From contig CM046001.1 of the NCBI GenBank assembly GCA_025175895.1, positions 25,678,314-25,742,313 on the forward strand: a stretch of 64,000 bases of DNA. Reading direction: 5' to 3'. Of the stretch, positions 1-10,596 are shown piece by piece. A program made the translations under genes and the position numbers. Every line of letters starts with the position of its first letter. Position 1 is the first letter of the stretch. Origin of the DNA: Wurfbainia villosa. Taxonomy: Eukaryota; Streptophyta; Magnoliopsida; Zingiberales; Zingiberaceae. Below the pieces are notes generated by a model. It did not search any database, was not told the origin of the DNA, and was given only the letters and a program-made list of their open reading frames with translations.

Positions 1-35
1 GAAAGCAAAGAGTCATTTATAACAAGGTCGGCATA

Positions 36-200
36 AGATATAAACCTAAGGACAAGGAAGTAGCCTATATCTCGTTAATTAATAGAAAGGCAACAATTAG
101 GGGTAAAGTTAAGAAGGTTTGGGTCCCAAAGAAGTTTTTGAATGATATTACCGGCCCAAACATTTGGGTACCAAAGAAGTTTAATTTTCATGTTGTTTAG
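36..200 (+). pseudogene. gag: Sire-1 gag C-terminus ending in an amber codon
   Basis: Frame 36-200 reads the tail of Gag: a basic stretch (RYKPKDKE) and two WVPK motifs (KKVWVPKK, NIWVPKK), then FHVV and TAG at 198-200. Upstream of 36 the frame is disturbed by a small indel. The same tail ends the Sire-2 gag at 16729-16731, with the same GTT-TAG-GTA context. Gag forms the virus-like particle; the WVPK-rich end is the linker before the protease. The downstream protease continues in the same frame after the TAG, so read-through would be needed to make Gag-Pol. Confidence 0.75.
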
Positions 201-1613
201 GTAGGTGGACCAAGCATGTGGATTGTAGATAGTGGTTGCTCAAGACACATGGCCGGAGATGTGAGCAAGTTCTCCACAATCGATTATGTTTAAAAGGGAA
301 CGATGTCATTTGGCAATAGTGGGAAGCTCAAGATCTTAGGTAGAAGTACAATTGAGGTATCCCCCAAAATTTTCATTCACACAGTTTTACTAGTTGAAAG
401 TATGAAGTTTAGTTTATTGAGTGTAAGTCAACTTTGTGATGCGGGCTATAAGGTAGAGTTTAAATCATCTAAATGTGTAATTAGACACAAGAGCTTGAAT
501 GATTGTATGTTAGTTGGATATAGGAAATCAAACTTTTATTATGTTGATCTTCCATATGCTTCTAACATTTCTACTAAGTGTCTCATGTCAAAAGAAGAGG
601 AGGGTTGGCTATGGTATAGAAGACTTGGACATATCAACATGAAGAACATTGCCATGATAGCCAAGTTAGATCTAGTTAAAGGGCTACCAAAAGTGAAGTA
701 CATCAAGGACAAGATGTGTGATGTATGCCAAGAAGGAAAGCAATCCAAGTCATCACACAAGGATAAAACTTTAACTAGTACTTCATTATCTTTAGAGCTA
801 TTGCATTTAGATTTATTTAATTTTCATAGTATCGCTTCATTAAATTGCAATAAATATTGTTTAGTGATAGTTGATGATTTTTCTAGGTATACATGGGTTT
901 ATTTTATGTAACATAAGGATGATACCTTAGAAATAATCATAGGATTTAGCAAAATGTTTGAAAATAAAAGAAATCTCAAAATCAACCAGATCTATAGTAA
1001 TTATGGTGGAGAATTTGAGAATTCTAACTTTTCAAAATTTTGCTTAGAACAAGGGTAGAAGCATGAGTTCTCTTGTCCTAGAACACCCCAACAAAATGGA
1101 GTGGTGGAAAGGAGAAATCGTGTCCTATACGAGGCGGATAGGACTATGTTTAATGCATATTCTCTACCTAGATACTTGTGGGCGGAAGCGGTTAACACTG
1201 CTTGCTATATCCAAAATTGAGTTTTAATCCATAGGTGTTTAGGTAAAACACCTTTTGAATTATGGAATGGAACAATTCCTGCAATTCAATATTTCAAGGT
1301 CTTTGGATGCAAAGTCTACATAAATACCAAAGACAACTTAGGAAAATTTTAGTCTAAAGCGGATGAAGGAATCATAATTGGATACTCATCCACTAGTACA
1401 TGTTATAGAATATACAACAAGAGGACTCAAAAGATTGAGTAATCCTCTAATGTTCAATTTGATGAATCTACTTGTACTTACCCTAGGAAATCCTCCATTG
1501 ATAAGGATATCAATGATAAAAATCAAGACCTTACCCAACAACTTTAAAATCTAACTTTAGGGGGGTAATGCTCAAGGGGTAGGTATAGGAAGTATTAATC
1601 AAGTGGGGGGGGG

Positions 1614-1646
<33 letters not shown>

Positions 1647-2419
1647 CATATGATCAAAGGAGAAAGGATAATCATGATCAAAATCAAGTTGATTCACCTC
1701 CTAGAACATTAAGGATTCATCAAAATCATCCCCTAAACCAAGATGTAGGAGAACTATCCCAAGGAGTAAGAACTAGGTCTTTCCATAGAGCTCCTACTAG
1801 TCAAGTAGTTCTCATCTCACAAATTTAGCCTAAATCAATCAATGATGCATTAATTGATCCGGATTGAAGTTTGGCAATGCAAGAAGAATTGACTCAATTA
1901 GAGAGAAGTCAAGTATGGGAGCTAGTCCCTAGACCCAATGATAGCACTATTGTTACAACAAGATGGGTCTTTAGGAATAAGTTAGATGATCAAGGGAACA
2001 TAACTAGAAACAAGGCTATATTAGTGCCAAGAGGATTCAATCAAGTTGAAGGACTTGACTATGATGAGACCTATGCATCGGTTGCTAGGTTAGAGTCAAT
2101 GAGAATCCTATTAGGGTATGTCGCTCACATGGGATTTAAGCTTTATCAAATGGATGTGAAATCGACATTCTTAAATGGATTTATTAAGGAAGAAGTATAT
2201 GTAGAACAACCTCCCGTGTTAGAGAGTATAGATTATTCAAACCACGTGTATAAGCTTAGAATGACTTTATATGGGTTATAACATGCTCCCCGAGCTTGGT
2301 ATGAAAGATTATCATCTTTCTTAATCTCTAAGGATTTTAGAAGGGGCCAAGTTGATCAAACTCTCTTTATTAAGTCAAAGTCAAAGGACATTTTTGTTGC
2401 CCAAGTGTATGTTGATGAC
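201..2419 (+). pseudogene. pol: Sire-1 pol, 5' part: protease, integrase, RT N-terminal half
   Basis: In order: aspartic protease (DSGCSRHMAGD near 228-262), GAG-pre-integrase zinc site (WYRRLGHI ... CDVCQEGK at 613-735), integrase core (HLDLF, VDDFSRY, TPQQNGVVERRNR) and RT start (WVFRNKLDDQG, MDVKSTFLNGF, YVDD). The frame is broken by stops, for example TAA at 291-293 and 909-911, and by later stops and frameshifts. The second catalytic Asp of integrase (RSDHGGEF in Sire-2) reads SNYGGEF here, an Asp-to-Asn change. The IN-RT hinge has a G tract and an AG microsatellite at 1605-1642. The gene is cut at the RT active site by soloLTR-1. Clearly a pseudogene. Confidence 0.85.
1605..1642 (+). 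repeat. G10 tract followed by (AG)n microsatellite
   Basis: Ten G bases (1605-1614) run into about 14 AG units. It lies in the low-complexity IN-RT hinge of Sire-1 pol, where Sire-2 encodes a Gly/Asp-rich stretch, so the hinge codons appear to have seeded the expansion. Confidence 0.95.
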
Positions 2420-2512
2420 TGTTGGTGCAGGGGCACTAGATAATCGAATATAGATTTTGATGATGGCTAAGATTCAAAGTTAAGCCATTCTTATTATCAG
2501 AGTCATGGTTCA
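2420..2512 (+). repeat. soloLTR-1, left fragment
   Basis: Starts with TGTTGG directly after the target duplication ATGAC (2415-2419) in Sire-1 RT, and is interrupted at 2512 by Sire-2, whose own duplication is GTTCA (2508-2512). The rest of this LTR is at 37473-37966. With Sire-2 removed the LTR is about 587 bp, starts TGTTGG and ends CTAACA. Confidence 0.85.
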
Positions 2513-3527
2513 TGTTGGGGATCCTTGGAAGGCTAGAGGGGGTTGAATAGCCTCTTTTCTTTTCTACAACAATGATTAGTGGAAGCAAAATAAAATATAA
2601 ACGAAATTACGAAACAAAGCACAAACGCTAACACAAAATGTTTAACGTGGTTCGGAGATTATGCTCCAATTCCACGCGATCCGTAAGGTGGATCAACCAA
2701 AGCAAATCTTCCACTATAACTTTCTTTTACAAAACACTCCTCTTCTTACAAATGATAGAGATAAAGATTAGAGAAGAGGAGGATTGAAAACACTAGAAAG
2801 GTTAAGAAGATGCGGGGAGCTTGAGAGTATTGTTAGGAATGAAAGCACTAGCCTCCTCAAGCACTCCAAGGTCCCTTTTTATAGAGCAAGGGTTGATTTT
2901 CCCGTTGAGCCTCCATCAGTCGACTGATGTACAGCATCAGTCGACTCAGTCGACTGCTAGGGTATAACAGTCAACTAATGGTAGACCAGTCGACTGTCAA
3001 ACCCTAGCAGTCGAATGATGGACCCATAATTCATCCCTCATTAGTCGAGTGACTGATCAGTCGACTAGGACGAAGCCTCAGTCGACTGACACACTTCAAG
3101 TATGATGGATTCATACTTGAAATCAACTCCCTAAACCTAGAATTAACCTTCTAGCTCTTCCTTCAGCCTTGCGCCTCCAAGATCCCTCCGAGTCAGCAAC
3201 TTGTTCATCCTTGCGCTTGCTTCCAAGAGCTTCCTTCGATTTCGTCATGTCTCGGGTTTCTCTTTGCCAAAGTACGCTTGGACTTTACACCGCTAAGACT
3301 ACATGCTTGGACTTCCTTTACCAAGGTTCGCTTGGAATTTACGTCGCCAAGACTACATGCTTGGACTTACGTCGCCAAGACCTTTCCTTGGACTTCTCTT
3401 TCCAAGATCACACTTGAATTTTTCTGTCACTTGAGATATTCATAGTTAGATCACAAATATTGCCTAACTATAAATGATTAACCAAACATCAAAATACATA
3501 AACGCTTGAGGCATTGTTGCACCAACG
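2513..3527 (-). repeat. Sire-2 3' LTR
   Basis: 1015 bp. The plus-strand left end is TGTTGGGG after GTTCA; the right end is ACCAACG, where the expected terminal CA has become CG. It contains a TATA-like box (minus, 2876-2883), several AGTCGACT palindromes (2914-3090) and a set of TTGG/CCAAG subrepeats (3230-3410). The 5' LTR copy is at 18409-19221 plus 37066-37467. Confidence 0.9.
2876..2883 (-). promoter_or_regulatory. TATA box of the Sire-2 3' LTR
   Basis: Reads TATAAAAA on the minus strand, embedded in a conserved block also present in the 5' LTR (18758-18765). Position and sequence fit an LTR promoter; activity is inferred only. Confidence 0.5.
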
Positions 3528-4567
3528 ATCTCTCTCTTTTTGATGTTTGACAATCATTTAAGTTAGGTCTTGAAATATGTACATAATGAAAACATCATAT
3601 TTCTAATATGAATTCTAACTTAAAGTCCCCTTCTCCTCCTTTGACATACATCAAAAAGAGAAGGATTCATACAAAATAAGTTCATGAAAGAATTAAATTG
3701 GTTATGCCTTGAAATAAGGTATAAGATAGATATAGTGCTCCCCTTTAATCCAAAACATCATTCATGATGTGTAAAGAACATGTTGAACAAAGCATAATAT
3801 GAAAATATGTCATAATTTTTCACCAACAATATATATTTTGGGGATGAAAAGATTTTACAATGAAACTCCCCCTAAAATAATGCATCAATTAGTCCTACAC
3901 CCTCTCATTTGCTAGGATTATCATTCCATAGGATTAGGACACTTAAGATTGAACATATGACAAAGAAATAAGGCTGATTTGTAGAAAAATCAGCGTCGAA
4001 GTCGACTGAATACTGAAGCAGTTGACTGACAAGCCTGAAACGCCAATTTCAGGATTTCAGCCAAACTTTATAAATGCGCCAAAAATTCAAGAAACATTGA
4101 AAAATCACAAATTTTTGTGGACATATTTATGAAATCATTCTTTATTAAGAAAAAATAATTTGAAAAAATATATCTTTTCCAGATTCCAAAATTGATACAA
4201 ATTTGAGAACTAGCAAAAGCTTTAAGGTTTTTGAAGACTTTGTATCATTTTGCTTATCAAGTGAAAACTATTTTTCAAAATATGATAAAACATAGTTTAA
4301 AATATATTTTTTTTGACATTTTCAATCATGTTCTTAGAGCTATCTGCACATCAATTGTATACAAGCCTTCCCAATGATTGTTCCAATTAAGGATCAATGT
4401 CTCTAGATGACACTTTGGTTTATAGTAATGCATCATAACAAGCATGATGAACTAAATGCATCTTCCTAACATCTCACAAGATGTCTAAGTGGTGCAATAC
4501 AAAAATCATGATTTCTTAGGTGTTTTTTGAGATGCAATAGAGGTATAGTCCTAGATTTTCTATAGGA
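3528..4567 (-). other. Sire-2 3' untranslated region and polypurine tract
   Basis: About 1 kb between the pol stop and the 3' LTR with no sustained frame in either strand, so no env-like gene. Read on the minus strand, a purine tract (AAAAAGAGAGAGAT, near 3528-3541) adjoins the LTR and would prime plus-strand DNA synthesis. A short island near 3990-4060 carries two (A/G)GT(C/T)GACTG motifs that also occur in the 3' region of Sire-4 and, more diverged, of Sire-1. Confidence 0.7.
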
Positions 4568-6737
4568 TCATGCAAACCTAGACCTCAATTCTACTAAGCA
4601 CATTCCAAGTTCTCTCCTAAGTGATGAAAAATCTGCCTCGGAGAGAGCCTTGGTGAAAATGTCAACTAGGTTGGACTTGGATTCTGTGTAGTTGAGTTCA
4701 ATGCCCCCCTTTGCCACATGATCTCTAATGAAGTGATGCTTCACTTCAATGTGCTTTGTCCTAGAGTGATGTACCAACTTTTTGATCAAATTTATGGTAC
4801 TTACATTATCACAATAGACTTTGACATTGGAGTAGTGTAGCTCATAGTCCTCTAGAGTGTGTCTCATCTAAAGCAATTGAGTTACACAACCACTCATAGC
4901 CACATACTCGACCTCGGTGGTGGATAGAGCAACACAAGGTTGCTTTCTACTACTCCAACTAACTAGGGAGGATCCAAGAAAATGACATCCACCACTAGTA
5001 CTCTTCTCCTCCAACTTGCAACTCGCATAGTCAGAATCGGTGTACCCAACCAAATCAAAAGACTTAGTCCTAGGGTACCAAAGTCTTACATTTAGTGTGC
5101 CTTTGATATATCTTAAAATTATCTTAACGACTACTAAATGGAACTTTTTGACACAAGATTGGTATCTTGCACACATACCTACCGCAAATAAGATATCGGG
5201 TCTACTAGCGGTTAGGTATAATAGACTACCAATCATACTCCTATAAAATTTTAGGTCAATTGATTTACCTTCATGGTCATTGTCTATTTTAGTATTAGTT
5301 GCCATTGGGGTTGAAACTACCTTAGCATTTTCCAAACCAAATTTCTTGATCATTTCTTTGGCATATTTGATTTGGTATACATGGATTCCTTCATTAGTTT
5401 GTTTGACTTGTAAACCTAAGAAGAAATTTAATTCTCCAACTAGACTCATTTCAAACTCATTCTCCATATTTTTGATAAAGTCTTGAATGAGCTCATCATT
5501 TGTTGACCCAAAAATGATGTCATCTACATATACTTGGGCAACAAAGATATCCTTTGACTTTGACTTAATGAAGAGAGTTTGATCCACTTGACCCCTTCTA
5601 AAACCCTTAGAAACTAAGAAAGATGATAATCTTTCATACTAAGCTCTGGGAGCTTGCTTTAACCCGTATAAAGCTTTTCTAAGCTTGTATACATAGTTTG
5701 GATAGTTTACACTCTCAAACTCGGGAGGTTATTCTACATACTCTTCTTCCTTAATGAACCTGTTTAGGAATGACAATTTTATATCCATTTGATGGAGTTT
5801 AAAAACCATGTAAGAGTCATATTCTAATAGAATTCTAATCGACTCTAACCTAGCAACTGAGGCATAAGTTTCATCATAGTCAAGTCTTTCAACTTGATTA
5901 AAGACCCTTGCAACTAACCTAGCCTTATTTCTAGTTGTGTTACCTTGATCATCTAATTTATTCCTAAAGACCCATCTTGTTGTAACAATGGTGTGATCAT
6001 TGGGTCTAGGGACTAGCTCCCATACTTGACTCCTCTCAAATTGAGCCAATTCTTCTTGCATTGCTAAGATCCAATCCGGATCAAGTAATGCATCATTGAT
6101 TGATTTGGGCTCAAATTGTGAGATGAGAGCTATTTGACTAGTGGGGGTTCTATGAAAAGACCTAGTTCCAACACCTTGAGAGAGTTCTCCTACAAATTGG
6201 TCTTGAGGATGATTTTGATGAATTCTTAATGTTCTAGGAGATGTTTCAAGTTGATTTAGATCATTGTTTTCCTCCTTTCTCCTCTCATCATCGGAATCTC
6301 CTCTTCCTCCCCCTTGATCTAATCCTCCCCCTTGATCATTACCTCCTAAGGTCAAGTTTTGAAATTTTTGGGTAATATTTTTGTTTTTATCATTGATATC
6401 ATCATCAATGGAGGATTTCCTAGGGTAAGTATTAGAAGTTTCATCAAATTGAGCATTTAAGGATTCCTTAACCTTTTGAGTCCTTTTGTTATAGATTCTA
6501 TATCCTCTACTAGTGGATGAGTATCCAACTAGGATTCCTTCATCCACTTTGGACTCAAATTTTTCTAAATTGTCTTTGGTGTTTAAGATGTAAACATTGC
6601 ATTCAAAGACCTTGAAGTAATCAATTGTAGGAATTGTTCGATTCCATAATTCAAAGGGTGTTTTTCCTAAAAAACTATGGATTAAGACCCTATTTTTGAT
6701 ATAGCAAGCGGTATTAACCGCTTCTGCCCACAAGTAG
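4568..6737 (-). pseudogene. pol: Sire-2 pol, 3' part: integrase C-terminus, RT and RNase H
   Basis: Minus strand, essentially one frame from 6737 to 4568. The order is IN C-terminus (SYLWAEAVNTACYIKNR, VGYSSTSRGYRIYN), a Gly/Asp-rich hinge (about 6280-6350), RT (WVFRNKLDDQGN, MDIKLSFLN, QVYVDDIIFGSTND intact at about 5510-5540), and RNase H (TDSDYASCKLEEKSTSGG, STTEVEYVAMSGC, HHFIRDHVAKGG). In-frame stops lie near 5729, at 5639-5641 (Trp to TAG) and 4868-4870 (Trp to TAG). At 6742 the gene is broken by Sire-3; the N-terminal part resumes at 15761. RT and RNase H copy the RNA into cDNA inside the particle. The catalytic YVDD is intact, but the gene cannot make a full protein. Confidence 0.9.
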
Positions 6738-6742
6738 CTAGA

Positions 6743-7890
6743 TGGTGGTGCAGTAGGCACCTAAGTCAAACCTGAGTTTTGATTATAGCAAACGATACAA
6801 AGTTAAGCTTATATTGTTATCTCACGAGCTAAATTGAGTGTGCAAAAAAGTGCCAACGCTGGAGCTGAAGGCTAGCGACACCCGGAGGAAGCTGCGGTGG
6901 TCGAACGACACTCAAGTGACTTCGAAACGAGCCGAAGGAATCGAGTGGAAGGACGGAAGCGAAAGCGACACAGTAAGTATCGAGGTAAGCTCATGTGTGT
7001 GCGAGAGTAAGTGAGGTCGTATCCTCTTTACGGGGATGATCTTAAGCGTAGATCTGACCAAAGACATCCTATAGGTGGTCTAGGTCGAGATCGGATGGTC
7101 AGAGGTCGTCGAAATAATGTTTTTGTTAAGCTAACTTTGCCTTGCAGCTAGCATCCGTCGACTGCCAGCTTGGAGGACTCGACTACCATCCATCAGTCGA
7201 CTGCCTACGGTCAGCATTAGACTGATGCTGCCATTAGTCGACTGATGATGGACATCAGTCGACTGATGGTCAATGATCAGCCTCGAGGAGTCAAGCTTTA
7301 TCACCATTTTTCAAGGAGTCTTGTGCCCAATTCCTATTGGTTGAAGTTCCTCTCGAAAAGGGGCTCAAAGGCTATAAAAGGAGGGCCTCTCCTAGGGTTT
7401 TTCATCATCTCTAAGTGCTCAAAATCCCCCGCAATGCTACGACTCTCCGACGACTTTACAACAATGAAGTGTTGCCAACAACCATAGCTTAATTTATATT
7501 TCCTAGTTGTTGGTATAATCTTATTTTGTCATCTCTTTAATACTGCAATTCTTTTTGATCGAGGTTTTCTATCGTTGTATTTTACATTAATAAAAGAGAG
7601 GGTTTGTCTCTCTATCTTTTGCTTTCGAAGGTTTTTGTAATCATCTAACTCCTACCTCCAACGAGGAGGAGTGTTTTAGTGAATTGCCTTCGGTACACGG
7701 TCTAGGACCGTTAGGGCCTTGGAGTAGTAGCCGAAGGCTACGAACCAAGTAAAAAACCATTTGTCTCCTTTTATTTATCATTTATCTTTCCACTGCAATT
7801 AATTTTCTACTCGGGTTTTAACGAACGAAACCAAAGAAAAGTTTTTATCGCTATTCACCCCCCCTCTAGCGATCCACTTCGGTCCAATAT
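6743..7890 (+). repeat. Sire-3 5' LTR
   Basis: 1148 bp; begins TGGTGGTGCAGTAGGCACC (soloLTR-3 has TGTTGG) and ends TCCAATA(T) just before the PBS. It carries AGTCGACT palindromes at 7150-7270, including a 16-bp one at 7253-7268, CCTATTGG and TATAAAAG promoter-like motifs, and the CTATTCACCCCC box near its end. By eye about 28 differences in about 350 bp against the 3' LTR. Confidence 0.9.
7373..7380 (+). promoter_or_regulatory. TATA box of the Sire-3 5' LTR
   Basis: TATAAAAG, with a CCAAT-like CCTATTGG about 40 bp upstream. The same block is in the 3' LTR (15237-15244) and in soloLTR-3 (57839-57846), so it is conserved across three copies. Confidence 0.6.
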
Positions 7891-7891
7891 T

Positions 7892-7903
7892 TGGTATCAG
7901 AGT
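7892..7903 (+). other. Sire-3 primer binding site
   Basis: TGGTATCAGAGT next to the 5' LTR. It matches the initiator tRNA-Met type PBS (TGGTATCAGAGC) used by most plant copia elements, with the last base changed. Confidence 0.85.
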
Positions 7904-8376
7904 TGGGGGCGCTTAGTTTTGGTGAAACCACCAATCTAGCCTTTTTTACAGATTTTTTTTTCGTTTGTTTAAATTTTCTCCCGCACTACTAATCCAAGAT
8001 GAAGTCTTGGTACTCTTCTTTTGGTTTTGTTTTGCAAGTATTCGCTTTTGGAGTAGCCGATGGTAAAACGGGCATAACTTTTTGTACAAGTTGACCCACG
8101 AAATGGGCTACCTACCCAAACGAAGCTCTCTGAGAGATCTACACTTCTTATGAGGGTATACCCTCATAACAAGCTGTCTTCATCCCCAAAAACCAACGTT
8201 TAGTACCATTTTGGGGACATCGAAGGTTGTAAGTGCTCATCTTTTATTTTAGTTGGCTATTTCTTGTTTATTCCTTTTGTTTCTTTTCATTTCATACATT
8301 ACTAATCCAAGGCGAAGTCTTGGAACCTTTTTCGTGTTTTTTTTTTATTATTTTGTGTGCAAAGTTTCCCTTCCAA
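7904..8376 (+). other. Sire-3 leader
   Basis: About 470 bp between PBS and gag. T-rich, with a partly duplicated phrase (CTAATCCAAGRYGAAGTCTTGG near 7987-8010 and 8300-8322). No supported gene. Confidence 0.6.
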
Positions 8377-10014
8377 ATGGCCCATCTCGAGGGTTTTAGC
8401 ACTGTCCGACCTCCATTTTACAACGGAGATGATTTCCATTACTGGAAAGGTCAGATGGAGTGCTTTCTTAAAACCCAAATCGAGATGTGAATCATAATCC
8501 AAATGGGATTCACACTTCCGACTAACGAAGTGGGTGAATCCTTGGATTATGACCAATGGACCAATGCGACAAAAAGACAAGTCGAAGTCGACGCCAAGGC
8601 AACTCAAATCCTCCAATGCGGCTTGTCCAAGGAGGAGCATAATCACGTCGGCCCCTTCATCAGTGCAAAGGACCTTTGGACAAAGTTAGTAGAGCTACAC
8701 GAAGGGATCGATGAAGCCAAGGTATGTAAGCGTGATCTTTTGTTTAATAAGTTATATAATCTAAAAATGCAGGAACACGAAATGGCGACACAACTTCACG
8801 CTCGCGTTCAAGACATAGTCAATAACCTACACGCAATCGGGCAAAAGGTCGAAAACCGTGATCTTATTAGGTATGTTCTTAACTCATTTTCTAGGACTAC
8901 CTTATGGGCATCCATGGTCGATGCTTACAAGGTTTCCAAGGATCTTTCAAAACTTATGTTAGATGAGTTATTTTCTGATTTCAAACTTCATGAGTAGTCT
9001 AACTTGGAACCCGAGAAGGGTATATCACTTTTTGCAGGTTCAAGGAAGAAAACTGCAAGCAAGCCACCCCCGAAGGAAGAAGAAGATGAGTCCGATTTGG
9101 AGGTTGACCCAGAAATCGAGGTCGAACTAGTCAACCTAGTTCGGAGGATAGTCAAGGGCCAAAAGCGAACCATCACTCGACCCAACGAAGGTAAGCCTAA
9201 AAGTTCTAATATTAGGTGTTACGAATGCAATAGGTTTGGACACATCAAGTCCGAATGCCCAAAGCTCAAAAGAAAAGCACCAAAATACAAAAAAGCACTC
9301 AATGCTACATGGGAAGAAGCGTCTGAGGAAGAAGATGATGATCGAGTCCTTATGGCTAAACCGGTTGAATCAGAGATGGAGTCAGAACTGGAACATGAAT
9401 CGAAAATCGAAGACGAGTCAGACTGCGAAGCGCTATTCAAGACAAGCCATGGATACACATCTGGTTCAAAAGATACACTCAAGGTAAGTCGATCTCTCAT
9501 TAGTACGCTTTGTAGTGAAATTAAATTCTTAACTAGGAAATTAGCTAAGTCCGAGTCCAAGGTTGAGACCCTGGTTGAGGAAGTTAAACTCCTCAAACAC
9601 GAGGTCTCCCTAACCTCTTCGACTAGTCGAGTTCGAGAGGAGGACTCAACTCGGGTTAAAAAGCTCAAAGTTGAGAACTCACTCTTGAAGAGTCAAGTCA
9701 AAGATCTTAGGAATACATTGGAAAGGTTTACTTTGGGATCCAAAGGACATGACCTCCTACTTGGATAGCAAAGGGTCGTGTACAACAAGGCCGGACTAGG
9801 GTTTAGCTCAAATACGACCAACAAGTCGTATATGTCGATTGTAAGTCGACATAAAAAACATGTCCAAGCATGGGGCCCTAAGACCACCTTGATTTCAAAC
9901 TTAGGATTGAATCAGTACTGTGTTCCCAAGGACCAAATCCACTATGTGGAGAGACCGAACCAATTCAACGGTCCAGGGGGAGCTAGTACAAAACTTGTTT
10001 GTATTTTAACTTAG
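8377..10014 (+). pseudogene. gag: Sire-3 gag
   Basis: Starts at ATG 8377 (MAHLEGFSTVRPPFYNGDDF), matching the first residues of the Sire-2 gag. It holds a UBN2/copia-type Gag domain (ILQCGLSKEEHNHV, TTLWASMVDAYKVSKDL), one CCHC knuckle (CYECNRFGHIKSECP, about 9219-9263), an acidic stretch, and a Leu/Lys-rich coiled coil (about 9480-9720). The frame is interrupted by TGA at 8488, TAG at 8995 and TAG at 9766, and ends at 10012. Gag packages element RNA; the coiled coil is typical of Sirevirus Gag. Broken but complete in outline. Confidence 0.9.
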
Positions 10015-10596
10015 AAATTGCATGCTTAGGGTCTTTATTTAGTTTGATTCTTCTTTTTAGAATGGCTAGATAGGACTATAACTCGTCAATACTTAATAAC
10101 ATAGTACCAGGACACGGCAAGATGATAGTACGCTAGGAAAGCGGAGTCTTGTGTTTTCGGGCTAGATAAGGCGTATCTAGTTCGGTGCACTTGACCGAGC
10201 GAAACTAGCTGAAGCTACCTCACCGTATTCTAGACTTGTTAGACCAGGAAGTGGTCTTAGGTAAGTCAAGTTTCTATTTTCTTGAAAATGACTTTGTCTA
10301 AGGAAGTGGTCGTTATTTCGATCAACGAAGGCCTCTGTGCCTCGCCACGACCTGGAAGCCATGATCTTGAAAAAGTGACTTGATGAGCCTAAGGTCAAAT
10401 CCGAATCTAACGTAAGGTTGACAAGTGTTCAAATCATTAAATTTAAATCAAGTAAAATTGGAAGTCATCTCACAAGAACATATAGGGTTAACATGTTTGA
10501 TTATGTAGACATGGGTGAGATGATTTAGGTTAATAATCTTCAACCAATCTTTAATAAATCCAATATCCAATCCAACTACCTTGCGTGTAGGATCAA
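10015..10596 (+). other. Noncoding spacer between Sire-3 gag and protease
   Basis: About 580 bp dense with stops in all plus frames, between the Gag end (GGASTKLVCILT) and the protease (MLDSGCSRHMTGD). In Sire-1 and Sire-2 only a stop codon and a few residues separate the two. It could be an insertion or an inherent part of this family. Confidence 0.6.

Noticed and set aside
3169..3417. 82-codon frame with repeated CLDF(L/R) units
   Set aside because: Translation of the CTTGG/CCAAG subrepeats of the Sire-2 LTR.
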